64,000 bases of DNA, taken from Solobacterium sp. UBA3691 (GTDB lineage: Bacteria > Bacillota_I > Bacilli_A > Erysipelotrichales > Erysipelotrichaceae). The stretch spans positions 28,269 through 92,268 of the forward strand of contig DFIS01000071.1 of the NCBI GenBank assembly GCA_002372175.1, in the 5' to 3' direction. Positions within the stretch are counted from its first letter, which is position 1. Every line of letters begins with the position of its first letter. Positions 45,136 to 53,381 of this stretch are shown here, piece by piece. Position numbers and translations under genes: made by a program. Under the pieces are notes generated by a model. It did no database searches. It was not told the DNA's origin and saw nothing but the letters and a program-made list of their open reading frames with translations.

Positions 45136-45777
45136 CTACAGAAACCTTTTCTGTATATTCCTGGTCTCGCCGAGGATCAGGATCGTCTGCCCCTCGTTCA
45201 GGATCGTATCTCCGTTAATATCCATGGCCATCTTTCCGTTTCTTACACCGAGGATATTGACCCCGTATTTTCTGCGTACATCCAGGTCACGGATACTCTT
45301 GCCCGTCCAGGCAGCCGGCAGTTTGATTTCAAAGATCGAATAGCCGTCTCCCAGTTCAATGAAATTCGTAATACTGTCGGAACTGCAGCGGATCGCTGTC
45401 CAGTACCCAAGCTGTCTTTCCGGGAACACCACTTCATCCGCCCCGTTTCTGAGCAGGAATTTCTCCTGCGTGGAACTGGCAGCCCGGGCAATCACCTTGA
45501 CAGCACCCAGCTCCTCAAGCAGTGATGTCGTCTCCAGAGAACCGAGGAAATCATCACCGATTGCAACGACGCAGGCATCGAAATCCGGGATGCCGAGTGA
45601 CTGCAGGAACTCTCTGTCCGTACTGTTGCCGATGACGGCGTTGGTCACATATGCCAGTGATTTCTCTACACGCGTCTCATCTTTATCTACCAGCATGGTC
45701 TGATGCCCGGCTTCCTGCAGTTTCTGACAGACAAATCTGCCGAAACGTCCGGCACCGATCACAAGGAAATTCTTCAT
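45136..45777 (-). CDS. TrkA/KtrA-type K+ uptake regulatory protein
   Basis: 213 residues. The Rossmann domain begins with VIGAGRFGRFVCQKLQEAG, with the acidic end of strand 2 in MLVDKDE. A TrkA-C (RCK_C) domain follows from about residue 140, KLPAAWTGKSIRDLDVRRKYG. It binds NAD(H) or ATP and gates the TrkH-type channel. SD AGGAGGATAGGAAG. The gene starts 12 bp after trkH stops. Confidence 0.92.
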   Translation of the reverse strand: MKNFLVIGAGRFGRFVCQKLQEAGHQTMLVDKDETRVEKSLAYVTNAVIGNSTDREFLQSLGIPDFDACVVAIGDDFLGSLETTSLLEELGAVKVIARAASSTQEKFLLRNGADEVVFPERQLGYWTAIRCSSDSITNFIELGDGYSIFEIKLPAAWTGKSIRDLDVRRKYGVNILGVRNGKMAMDINGDTILNEGQTILILGETRNIQKRFL

Positions 45778-45789
45778 CTTCCTATCCTC

Positions 45790-47127
45790 CTAACCTGCGA
45801 TCACTTTCTCCGCAGGATATCTGTGGTTTACTGTTCTCCCCGGTGAAGCTGCCGCATAGGCAAGCGTCAGACCGCCCACTCTGCCGAAGAACATGAATCC
45901 CGTCAACATGATCTTTGACAGCTCCGAGAGACCCGGGGTGATCCCTGTTGAGAGCCCCACCGTACCAAGCGCCGATGCACATTCGAAGAACGCATTCAGC
46001 AGATGTACATGTTCATTCATGGACAGAAACATACTTCCGCAAAGCAGCAGGATCGTCCAGATCATAATCAGGGTCAGGGCATCACGGATCGCTGAATCCT
46101 CGAGCCGGCGGCCGAAGCAGCTGACTTCCGGAGCTCTGCGCATGCGTGTATACGAAGCGGCGAACAGGATGAACACCGTCGTGACCTTCATGCCGCCCGC
46201 TGTCGATCCCGGAGCACCGCCCGTAAGCATCAGCAGGATCGTCACCAGCAGACCATTTTCCGTTAACAATGCCTGATCATAGGTGTTAAAGCCTGCCGTC
46301 CTCGGGGTAACCGTCTGGAAAAAGGAATACAGGATACGCTGTCTGCCCGTATATCCCTGAAACTCAAAGAAGTAGAAATACAGAAACGGTACCGTAAGCA
46401 GGAAAGCTGTTACGGTCAGAATGATCTTTGTCTGCAGTCTTGTCCGCTTCAGTCTGAACCTGTTATGAAACAGATCTTCCCAGGTCAGAAAGCCAAGACC
46501 GCCGAGAATGATCAGCAGGATCACTGTCATATTTACCGTGACATTCTCTGCATATGTCATTAATGATGAATACTGACCATGGATACCCATCAGATCAAAG
46601 CCGGCATTGCAGAAGGCAGAGATGGCATGGAATACCGCATAGCCCAGTCCCTGCAGAACGCCGTATCTTCCCGCAAAGACCGGAAACAGAACTGCTGCAC
46701 CGATCAATTCCGCCAGCAGTGTGCCCTTGAGGATAAAGCCCGTAAACCGTACGATACCCCCGATCTGCATGGCACTGACCGCATTCTGCATTGTACTCCT
46801 CTGGAAGATACCGATCTGTTTCCCGGTCAGACTCTGGATACCGATCACTGCTGTGATCACACCGAGACCGCCGATCTGGATAAGGATCAGGATCACGATC
46901 CTGCCGAATAATGACCAGTACGTTGCTGTATCATGGACGACAAGACCGGTAACACATACCGCCGAAGCCGAAGTAAACAGGGCATCGATCAGCGGTGTAC
47001 GCACACCCGAAGCCGAAGATACCGGCAGTGTCAAAAGACACATCCCAATCAGGATCACGGTCATAAAGCCGAGAATGATCAGTCTGAACGGTGTCATATG
47101 TTCTCTGATAAGATCGTGCAGCACCAT
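45790..47127 (-). CDS. TrkH/KtrB-type potassium transporter
   Basis: 445 residues, four M1-P-M2 units. Filter loops contain VCVTGLVVHDT, NAGFDLMG, TAGFNTYDQA and LGTVGLSTG, the family's signature glycines. It moves K+ through the membrane, together with the TrkA/KtrA protein downstream. It is the first gene of the K+ operon. SD AAAGGGATACAGG precedes the ATG. Two copies of a 13-bp direct repeat lie upstream. Confidence 0.93.
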   Translation of the reverse strand: MVLHDLIREHMTPFRLIILGFMTVILIGMCLLTLPVSSASGVRTPLIDALFTSASAVCVTGLVVHDTATYWSLFGRIVILILIQIGGLGVITAVIGIQSLTGKQIGIFQRSTMQNAVSAMQIGGIVRFTGFILKGTLLAELIGAAVLFPVFAGRYGVLQGLGYAVFHAISAFCNAGFDLMGIHGQYSSLMTYAENVTVNMTVILLIILGGLGFLTWEDLFHNRFRLKRTRLQTKIILTVTAFLLTVPFLYFYFFEFQGYTGRQRILYSFFQTVTPRTAGFNTYDQALLTENGLLVTILLMLTGGAPGSTAGGMKVTTVFILFAASYTRMRRAPEVSCFGRRLEDSAIRDALTLIMIWTILLLCGSMFLSMNEHVHLLNAFFECASALGTVGLSTGITPGLSELSKIMLTGFMFFGRVGGLTLAYAAASPGRTVNHRYPAEKVIAG

Positions 47128-47161
47128 CCTGTATCCCTTTCTTTGTATACATTGTAAAAAG

Positions 47162-47174
47162 GACGGTATTAAAA
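47162..47174 (+). repeat. 13-bp direct repeat, copy 1
   Basis: GACGGTATTAAAA, identical to the copy at 47,205-47,217. Period 43 bp, same face of the helix. Confidence 0.75.
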
Positions 47175-47204
47175 CAGGATTAATCCGCAGATGTACGACA
47201 TTAA

Positions 47205-47217
47205 GACGGTATTAAAA
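47205..47217 (+). repeat. 13-bp direct repeat, copy 2
   Basis: GACGGTATTAAAA, second copy, 78 bp upstream of the trkH start on the minus strand. Confidence 0.75.
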
Positions 47218-47258
47218 TGAACCCGAAACAGGGTAGAATATAAAAAAAGGAGTATTGT

Positions 47259-47687
47259 ATGCATAATATCGATTTATATTCTTATCAGCTCGGGGCAGCT
47301 GACTGCTTCTGCGAAATGGTCCGCGCAGGTGTAAAGAAGATCGCCCTCTCCCATCCCTGCAACTCCAGGGAACTGCGTGATGAATTCTTCGAAGACTTTG
47401 ATAAGCTGGCGGAAGAATACGGTGTAAAGTACTACGCGGAGGATGAACCTCTGTTTACCGATCTCTTTCCGATCTCTCTGAACAAGAACAGATACGTCGT
47501 GATCTTCTATATTGAAGATAAGTATCTTGAGGAATATCTGCAGCTGAAGAAAGACAAAGCTAAGTATATTGCGGAAGGCACGTATGACACATACCGCAGA
47601 GATCTGGCTGTACGCTACGGCAAACTGCTGAGCTATTCCGATGAAGGTATCGAAAGACTCTTAGCCGGCAATACAGAGAAGGAATAA
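47259..47687 (+). CDS. Hypothetical protein, alpha/beta, unknown
   Basis: 142 residues, no signal peptide or membrane helix. SHPCNSRELRDEFFEDFDKLAEEYGVKYYAEDE and a strand RYVVIFYIED give a compact mixed alpha/beta composition, acidic. I do not recognise the family. SD AAAGGAGTATTGT is good. It is divergent from trkH and convergent with the TatD gene, so it is a monocistronic unit. Confidence 0.7.
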   Translation: MHNIDLYSYQLGAADCFCEMVRAGVKKIALSHPCNSRELRDEFFEDFDKLAEEYGVKYYAEDEPLFTDLFPISLNKNRYVVIFYIEDKYLEEYLQLKKDKAKYIAEGTYDTYRRDLAVRYGKLLSYSDEGIERLLAGNTEKE

Positions 47688-47755
47688 GCACTGATCCATA
47701 CCGTTAACGATCGTCATGGCAAAGATAAAGCACCGCTGTGGCTCTTCTCATTTGT

Positions 47756-48514
47756 TTAACATGATTCGAACAGTCTGCTGTAGTTCTTTTCTGCCGCTGT
47801 ACAGAGCTCTTCTGTACTGATACCCTTGATCTCTGCGATCTTCCGGTATATTGCGATAATATCTGCAGGTTCATGTCTTCTGCCCATGACCGGACTCTGG
47901 TATGGCGCATCAGTCTCCACAACAAGATGATCCAGCGGTACTGCCTGCACTGCTTCTATGGGTCTGCGGGCATTTTTAAACAGCACACTGGCACCGAAGG
48001 CGATCAGCCACCCTGCCCTGACATACTGTGCAGCCGTTTCCGCAGAACCGCTGAAGCTGTGCAGGATCCCTCTTACCGGATATTTCTTCAGGATCATCTG
48101 TGTATCCGGCACTGCCTTACGGGAATGGATATTCACCGGCAGATCCAGTTCACAGGCAAGTTTCAGCTGTTCCTCAAAGAATATCTTCTGCAATTCTTTC
48201 GTATGACGGTGTGACTCATAATCAAGGCCGATCTCGCCGATGACATCCGGCTTACATGCACTGACAGTATTCCGGAACTCCTCAAGACGCTGCTCGGTAT
48301 CTGTCTCACGGATACTCTGCGGATGGATACCGCAGGCAAGCTTGAAGCCGGGATACTCCCTGCGCAGTGCTTCCCCTGCCGCAAGATCATGACTGCTGCA
48401 GCAGATCAGGATCGCCTTGTCAGCTCCCTCTGACATCATCCGTGCGATGACTTCATCCCTGTCTTCATCAAACTGCACCGAGCCTAAATGACAGTGTGTA
48501 TCGATATAACTCAT
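47756..48514 (-). CDS. TatD-family metal-dependent hydrolase
   Basis: 252 residues. DTHCHLG, GEIGLDY, NIHSRKAV, HSFSGS and VETDAP are the five metal-binding motifs of the TatD family, which degrade DNA or RNA ends in repair. No SD precedes the ATG; the -10-like TACAAT (48,521-48,526) is separated from it by exactly 6 bases, so the mRNA may be leaderless. Confidence 0.92.
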   Translation of the reverse strand: MSYIDTHCHLGSVQFDEDRDEVIARMMSEGADKAILICCSSHDLAAGEALRREYPGFKLACGIHPQSIRETDTEQRLEEFRNTVSACKPDVIGEIGLDYESHRHTKELQKIFFEEQLKLACELDLPVNIHSRKAVPDTQMILKKYPVRGILHSFSGSAETAAQYVRAGWLIAFGASVLFKNARRPIEAVQAVPLDHLVVETDAPYQSPVMGRRHEPADIIAIYRKIAEIKGISTEELCTAAEKNYSRLFESC

Positions 48515-48520
48515 ACATTT

Positions 48521-48526
48521 ATTGTA
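48521..48526 (-). promoter_or_regulatory. -10 hexamer of a probable leaderless TatD mRNA
   Basis: TACAAT on the minus strand, 6 bases (AAATGT) before the ATG at 48,514. No SD is present in between. Confidence 0.5.
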
Positions 48527-48586
48527 ATACAGAGAAATACATAAAAATGTCAGGAAATACAGTGAACCCGGCTGAATAGCGATTTG

Positions 48587-49204
48587 CTATATTCCGAAGA
48601 CTTTTCCGGCAAATTCTCTCAGTTTACGGACATCACCGTCAAACAGATATGTACATATGCCAAGTCTTTCTGCCGTGTTAAGATTCTCTTCTCTGTCATC
48701 AATAAAAATACACTCTGAAGCATTCAGCCCATACCGTTCCAGCAGGATCTTATAGATCTTCTCATCCGGTTTCATCACACGCTCATCCGCAGAAACAACC
48801 GTACCGTCGAAGTACTTTGCACAGGGTATCATCGGCCAGTATACTTTCTGCATGACACTGGCATTGGACAGCAGGTATATCCCGTAACCTTTCGCTTTCA
48901 GCTCCCGGATCATCTCTTCCATACCTTCTATGGGAATGACCGGTTCAAACCATCCCCCGATCAGATACTCCGCATGGCTACGGAGATGTTCCGGAAGAAG
49001 CGGCTTAACGATTCGGATCATTTCCTGTTCACAGAGATCTCCCCGGTCCATGGCCGTCCACAGCGGAGAATCATAGATCTCTTTCCGGAGTATCTTCCTG
49101 TCGTTCCGATCCGCAATACCTGCTCTGTCCATAAACACTTCCGGATCAAAAACAATGAGTACTTTCCCCATATCAAAGATGATATTCCTGATCTTATCTT
49201 TCAT
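48587..49204 (-). CDS. HAD-family hydrolase (YihX-like)
   Basis: 205 residues. Motif I is IIFDMGKVLIVFD, with Gly at the +2 position where most phosphatases have Asp, as in the YihX/epoxide-hydrolase-type subfamily. LLSNASVMQ is motif II, KPDEKIYKILLERYG motif III and FIDDREENLNTA motif IV. It is a small cytoplasmic phosphatase of unknown substrate. A weak SD GGAGAAGTAAGAG precedes the ATG. Confidence 0.85.
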   Translation of the reverse strand: MKDKIRNIIFDMGKVLIVFDPEVFMDRAGIADRNDRKILRKEIYDSPLWTAMDRGDLCEQEMIRIVKPLLPEHLRSHAEYLIGGWFEPVIPIEGMEEMIRELKAKGYGIYLLSNASVMQKVYWPMIPCAKYFDGTVVSADERVMKPDEKIYKILLERYGLNASECIFIDDREENLNTAERLGICTYLFDGDVRKLREFAGKVFGI

Positions 49205-49265
49205 GGCTCTTACTTCTCCGCTCTTCCTGTCTATCTATTATACTAACCGAATGACTTTCATACAT

Positions 49266-49291
49266 AAAAATGCCAGGAAATGACCCGGCAT
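49266..49291 (-). terminator. Intrinsic terminator after the nitroreductase gene
   Basis: ATGCCGGGTCATTTCCTGGC forms the stem, followed by ATTTTTATG on the minus strand. It is nearly identical to the terminator of gapA at 49,876 and has a decayed copy at 48,545. Confidence 0.8.
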
Positions 49292-49313
49292 CGTCTCACC
49301 TGTTTGTGTTCTC

Positions 49314-49841
49314 TCAGAAGAAGCGGATCACTTCATCCGGATCCTTGTGTGTGCGCGCATTTCCTTCTCCGGCAGCTTTCCCGATGGCAATGACCGACAT
49401 GATCTCTTCGTTTTCCGGTATATTGAGCATTTCACGAATCTTCTCTCCGTTCCGGGCGCCCATGATCAGGGTATCATAGCCGGCATCTTTCGCCGCAAAG
49501 ATCAGGTATGCATCATGCAGACCGAGATCGTAGCTGCCCCACTCTTCTCCCGGTTCATTGACCTGTACACCTCGGGAGAAACCGGCAAGACCCTTCACGA
49601 ATGTCGTGACGATGAAGGCCGCATTCTCGGAATTCTTCTGATTAAACTCCGGCAGTACAGCTTTGCGGAAGTCTTCCCGCATTTCCGGACTGTCTACGAC
49701 GTAGCAGCGTGCATTCTGTGTATGTGCCCAGGAGGGTGCCTGCTGAGCCTGGATGAGAATCTCTCTGATCACTTCCCGCGGTGCCGATTCCGTATAATTC
49801 CGCACACTGCGTCTTTTCTGTATCAATTCCCTGAATTCCAT
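49314..49841 (-). CDS. Nitroreductase-family flavoprotein
   Basis: 175 residues. The first residues MEFRELIQKRRSVRNY are the FMN phosphate-binding motif (RRSxRxY), and APSWAHTQNARCYVV and LIMGARNGEKIREML complete the fold. It reduces nitro compounds or quinones with NAD(P)H. A longer in-frame ORF to 49,913 has no SD; AAAGGAGTGATCATC fixes the start at 49,841. Confidence 0.88.
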   Translation of the reverse strand: MEFRELIQKRRSVRNYTESAPREVIREILIQAQQAPSWAHTQNARCYVVDSPEMREDFRKAVLPEFNQKNSENAAFIVTTFVKGLAGFSRGVQVNEPGEEWGSYDLGLHDAYLIFAAKDAGYDTLIMGARNGEKIREMLNIPENEEIMSVIAIGKAAGEGNARTHKDPDEVIRFF

Positions 49842-49875
49842 GATGATCACTCCTTTGTTTAACTTCAGTATATAT

Positions 49876-49901
49876 AAAAATGCCGGGAAATGACCCGGCA
49901 T
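49876..49901 (-). terminator. Intrinsic terminator of gapA
   Basis: TGCCGGGTCATTTCCCGGCA is a perfect 8-pair stem with a short loop, followed by TTTTTATATA on the minus strand, 25 bp after the gap stop. It shares its sequence with the terminator at 49,266. Confidence 0.9.
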
Positions 49902-49925
49902 TCTTACAATCAAATGATTAATGGA

Positions 49926-50942
49926 TTACTTCAGACTTGCGAAGTACTTGATCGTACGAACCATCTGAGAAGTATAGGAGTTCTCATTGTCATACCATGC
50001 TACAACCTGTACCTGGTATGTGTGGTCGTCGATCTTAGCTACCATTGTCTGTGTAGCATCGAAGATGGAACCGTGTGTCTCACCGATGATGTCGGAGGAA
50101 ACGATCGGATCTTCATTGTATGCATAGCTGTCATTAGCAGCAGCCTTCATAGCAGCGTTGATGCCTTCAACAGTAACATCTGTGCCTTCAACTACAGCAA
50201 CGAGGATCGTTGTGGAACCTGTAGGCGTAGGAACACGCTGTGCGGAACCGATCAGCTTGCCGTTCAGCTCAGGGATAACAAGACCGATAGCCTTGGCAGC
50301 ACCTGTGGAGTTCGGAACGATGTTGATCGCACCGGCTCTGGCTCTTCTCATATCGCCTTTTCTGTGCGGTCCGTCGAGGATCATCTGGTCACCTGTGTAA
50401 GCATGAACAGTTGTCATGATACCGGACTTGATCGGTGCATACTTGTTCAGTGTGTTAGCCATCGGAGCAAGGCAGTTTGTTGTGCAGCTTGCTGCGGAGA
50501 TGATCGTGTCATCAGCCTTCAGTGTGCCTTCGTTAACACCGAAAACGATCGTAGGCAGGTCGTTTCCTGCAGGAGCAGAGATAACGACTTTCTTGGCACC
50601 TGCATCGATATGAGCCTGTGCTTTAGCCTTCTTTGTATAGAAACCTGTGCACTCCAGAACTACGTCAACGCCTAATTCACCCCAAGGTAATTTAGCAGCA
50701 TCAGGTTCTTTGTAGATCTTGATCTCTTCACCGTCAACAGTGATGGAATCTTCACCAGCAGTAACTGTGTGACCTGCCCATCTGCCCTGTGCGGAGTCAT
50801 ACTTTAACAGATTTGCCAGCATCTTGGGATCTGTTAAATCGTTGATTGCGACAACATCGTAACCTTCAGCCTTGAACATCTGTCTGAAAGCCAGTCTGCC
50901 GATTCTGCCGAAACCGTTAATTGCAACTTTTACATCTGCCAT
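49926..50942 (-). CDS. gapA: Glyceraldehyde-3-phosphate dehydrogenase
   Basis: 338 residues, the normal length. The NAD site is [16 protein letters not shown], the catalytic [12 protein letters not shown] carries the active Cys, and the NAD-discriminating acidic residue follows in NDLTDPKM. It catalyses the oxidative step of glycolysis. High expression is suggested by a strong SD (AGAGGAGGTC) and an extended -10 promoter upstream. Codon bias is strong. Confidence 0.97.
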   Translation of the reverse strand: MADVKVAINGFGRIGRLAFRQMFKAEGYDVVAINDLTDPKMLANLLKYDSAQGRWAGHTVTAGEDSITVDGEEIKIYKEPDAAKLPWGELGVDVVLECTGFYTKKAKAQAHIDAGAKKVVISAPAGNDLPTIVFGVNEGTLKADDTIISAASCTTNCLAPMANTLNKYAPIKSGIMTTVHAYTGDQMILDGPHRKGDMRRARAGAINIVPNSTGAAKAIGLVIPELNGKLIGSAQRVPTPTGSTTILVAVVEGTDVTVEGINAAMKAAANDSYAYNEDPIVSSDIIGETHGSIFDATQTMVAKIDDHTYQVQVVAWYDNENSYTSQMVRTIKYFASLK

Positions 50943-50976
50943 AATTGTACTAGACCTCCTCTAAGTTACATGAAAA

Positions 50977-51004
50977 ATTATAGCATACTTTACTCCTTTG
51001 TGAA
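50977..51004 (-). promoter_or_regulatory. Sigma-A promoter of gapA
   Basis: TTCACA (50,999-51,004), 16 bp, TATAAT (50,977-50,982) with a TGC extension on the minus strand. It starts transcription about 25-30 bases before the SD, consistent with a highly expressed gene. Confidence 0.75.
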
Positions 51005-51060
51005 TTAATTCGTAACCTCCGATAAGGGAATTATTATGATATAAAGGCTTTCTTTTATGT

Positions 51061-51088
51061 AAAGAAAATGCAAGTTTCCCTGCATCTT
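51061..51088 (-). terminator. Terminator of the GNAT-like gene
   Basis: ATGCA/TGCAT stem (51,068-51,072/51,081-51,085) with flanking GAAA/TTTC pairing and a TTTTCTTT tract on the minus strand. It lies just beyond the 51,089 gene's stop. Confidence 0.65.
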
Positions 51089-51994
51089 TCAGAATCTGTC
51101 ATTAAAGTACAGCGGTTTCCTGCTGATCGCATACGCTTCGGCAGCTGAGCTCACTTCTGTATTGAACAGTCTCGAGAACAGTGAGGCATCATTCAGCCTA
51201 ACAAGCTTGGACCATTCCTTCTTCTTTACCGCCCCGGGCAGAAGCACGGACAGGTTCTCCGCCTCACTGACCACGAGATCCACGTTTCTGCGTTCCTGGA
51301 AAGCCGCATTGACCATCTTCATCAGTCCCTTGGCATCCACATAGATACACTCTTCGATCTCTGCCAGATCATCCCTGATCGCAATACAGGCATATGCACG
51401 TATCCGGTTCTTCTCATCATAGAAGGCAACCGTCTTCCCGCCGCGCCGTGATACTTCCTTCTTCATTGCCGCAAAGTCTTCGACAGTCCTGGCACTGAAG
51501 CCGTTGAATCTGCGGGCAAATGCGGAGTATACCTTTAACATATCGATCGGTGAAGGTTCATACGCACAGCCGAAGTTCGTGATCGCACTGAAGTTCTTCC
51601 GCTCCAGACTGTACCGTGTCTTCTTGTATATACGCTCAAAGCCGGCATTGCTGAAGTATCTTTCGTCACTGACATCTGCCAGTGTGATCAGTTCACTGTG
51701 TTCACAGGCATCCAGCACCACCGGAAGCAGTTCTCCACTGATCATGCCTTCCTCCTGCTCAGCCGCCCCGGTCAGTAAGGAAGCTGCCAGGATCCTGTCA
51801 TTGAACATGACTGCCTGCGGTATCCGCAGGATCACTGCCTTCACCTGTTCATCTTCCACAAGACAGTAGGAATACTCAGGCTTATAGATACTCTTAAAGA
51901 AGAAGTCTATATACCTTCCTGTAGGATCTATGTAATTTGCCCGCCAGAGCTCTCTGATCTGTTTGGTCAGAGACGCATCACCAATCACGATCAT
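51089..51994 (-). CDS. Putative GNAT-family acetyltransferase (two-domain)
   Basis: 301 residues. The N-terminal half (SYCLVEDEQVKAVILRIPQA, then AASLLTGAA and a GISGELLPVV region) resembles an acetyl-CoA binding GNAT fold; the second half (KTVAFYDEKNRIRAYACIAI, EIEECIYVDAKGLM) resembles the C-terminal domain of Eis-like proteins. The motif for CoA binding (Q/RxxGxG/A) is weak, so the activity is not certain. It follows CpXC by 9 bp, and SD AGAGGTGAGTT precedes its ATG. Confidence 0.5.
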   Translation of the reverse strand: MIVIGDASLTKQIRELWRANYIDPTGRYIDFFFKSIYKPEYSYCLVEDEQVKAVILRIPQAVMFNDRILAASLLTGAAEQEEGMISGELLPVVLDACEHSELITLADVSDERYFSNAGFERIYKKTRYSLERKNFSAITNFGCAYEPSPIDMLKVYSAFARRFNGFSARTVEDFAAMKKEVSRRGGKTVAFYDEKNRIRAYACIAIRDDLAEIEECIYVDAKGLMKMVNAAFQERRNVDLVVSEAENLSVLLPGAVKKKEWSKLVRLNDASLFSRLFNTEVSSAAEAYAISRKPLYFNDRF

Positions 51995-52003
51995 AACTCA
52001 CCT

Positions 52004-52645
52004 CTATGCCTGTCCGGCACTCTCCGTAAAGAGTGAACGTATCCACTCATCATTGACGACCGGGATCTCATCATCCCTGATCGCATACAGTTCCGGATCC
52101 TGTTCCATTTCTTCTTCCACGATCGATACCGGGATCAGGAAGCTCATACCCTGATCATCCGTACGTACATTGATCTTCAGAAGACCGTTCTCATACCTCT
52201 GGTATTCGATTGAAGTAATATCCTCGGGTTTGCCCTTCTTGTTGTCGACAAACTCGATAAAACAGTCATACTTTGCCAGTTCCACCAGCACATCATCAGC
52301 ACCGTCTTCGAAGATACTGATCTTCTCGGTAAATTCCCGGATCGTCAGACACCTTCTGAGTCTGTATCCGTTCTGTACCAGGGGTTTCGTGATCTTGCCG
52401 ATCTCGCCGTGTTCACTGGTGCTCAGCCATAGTACAAACTTATTTGCCTGATCAATATAGACCAGCGGATACTGCACCATGAAGTCCTGCTTGCAGTGCG
52501 GACAGGAAGTCTTAAACAGATCTCCCGATGCACACCTTTCCTTCAGATCCGGCTCCTGTACGGCATTGACCGTATCATAGATCTCCATTTCAAATTCTCT
52601 GCCGCAGTACGGGCAGGTATATTTCACGATCCTGCTGTCACTCAT
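52004..52645 (-). CDS. CpXC-domain zinc-ribbon protein
   Basis: 213 residues. KYTCPYCGREFEMEIYDTVNA, later TSCPHCKQDFMVQYPLVYID, give two CPxC knuckles of a zinc ribbon, the CpXC domain. The second half is mixed alpha/beta without recognisable motif. The function of CpXC is not known. It begins 3 bp after the upstream gene's stop without an SD, so it should be coupled. The neighbours are also uncharacterised. Confidence 0.75.
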   Translation of the reverse strand: MSDSRIVKYTCPYCGREFEMEIYDTVNAVQEPDLKERCASGDLFKTSCPHCKQDFMVQYPLVYIDQANKFVLWLSTSEHGEIGKITKPLVQNGYRLRRCLTIREFTEKISIFEDGADDVLVELAKYDCFIEFVDNKKGKPEDITSIEYQRYENGLLKINVRTDDQGMSFLIPVSIVEEEMEQDPELYAIRDDEIPVVNDEWIRSLFTESAGQA

Positions 52646-52648
52646 ATA

Positions 52649-53353
52649 TCAGTTACGTACCGTCAGGGCTGCCAGTCCCAGTCCCGTAACGGTTCCTTTC
52701 TCCTTGATCTCATTCAGAGCTGCCTGCTGTTCATCAGTAAGCTCATTGCCTGCCAGCACCATCAGCAGCCTGTACTGTTCACCCACAAAGAAGGGCATCG
52801 TCCACACCCTGTCACCGGCATGGATACCGATCTCTGTTTCCGGCTCTATCGCCAGTGTCCCGGTGATCAGAAGACCCTCATAGCCGGAGATATTCATCCT
52901 GCTGACAAGAATACCGCTGTTGGTCAGGATCCCGAAACGCAGAAGATCCGGATAACCGTCTGTACGTATATCGTCAAGTCTGACATCATAGCGGGTCAGT
53001 TTCAGGTCTTCGGAAAGATCACACTCTGCCTCTGCCAGGAACGCTTCACCCTTCGCTCTGATCCGCAGATCAGGCATGATGATCCGGCAGGGAAGCTCCG
53101 CCACTTCATCGTATGTATACTCTCCAAGAACAGCCCTTCTGCGCAGTCCCTTTGTACAGTGATCATACGCATGGCCGAGTGAAAGAACCGGAAAACGCAG
53201 CTCGCCGGAGACATGGACGTACGACGTCACCAGTACGAAGCAGTCATCCTCCTTCACACTGACCGCATCCTTCAGCTTCTCCGTAAGCATATCCGCTTCC
53301 AGGATCAGGTATTTATGATAATACTCATGAAATGCCAGTTCTTTTACTCTCAT
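52649..53353 (-). CDS. Hypothetical protein in the CpXC operon
   Basis: 234 residues, soluble. It has no recognisable motif. Many paired beta-strands (FVLVTSYVHVSGELRFPVLSL, LLITGTLAIEPETEIGIHAG) and a C-terminal acidic helix (ELTDEQQAALNEIKEKGTV) are seen. It lacks an SD; an extended -10 (TGGTAATAT, hexamer 53,360-53,365) is 6 bases before its ATG, so it may be leaderless and start the operon of three genes (this one, CpXC, GNAT-like). Confidence 0.65.
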   Translation of the reverse strand: MRVKELAFHEYYHKYLILEADMLTEKLKDAVSVKEDDCFVLVTSYVHVSGELRFPVLSLGHAYDHCTKGLRRRAVLGEYTYDEVAELPCRIIMPDLRIRAKGEAFLAEAECDLSEDLKLTRYDVRLDDIRTDGYPDLLRFGILTNSGILVSRMNISGYEGLLITGTLAIEPETEIGIHAGDRVWTMPFFVGEQYRLLMVLAGNELTDEQQAALNEIKEKGTVTGLGLAALTVRN

Positions 53354-53359
53354 AGAAAA

Positions 53360-53365
53360 ATATTA
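53360..53365 (-). promoter_or_regulatory. Extended -10 of a probable leaderless mRNA
   Basis: TGGTAATAT on the minus strand; the hexamer TAATAT is followed by TTTTCT and then the ATG at 53,353, exactly 6 bases. Confidence 0.55.
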
Positions 53366-53381
53366 CCAGTACAGACTCTTT

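Larger units (their letters stand above)
47128..47258. promoter_or_regulatory. Control region between trkH and a divergent hypothetical gene
   Basis: The direct repeat GACGGTATTAAAA occurs at 47,162-47,174 and 47,205-47,217, a spacing of exactly 43 bp (about four helical turns), 35-80 bp from the trkH start. It is a plausible KdpE-like binding repeat. The plus-strand gene has SD AAAGGAG. No clean sigma-A promoter is visible, as in activator-dependent promoters. Confidence 0.55.
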
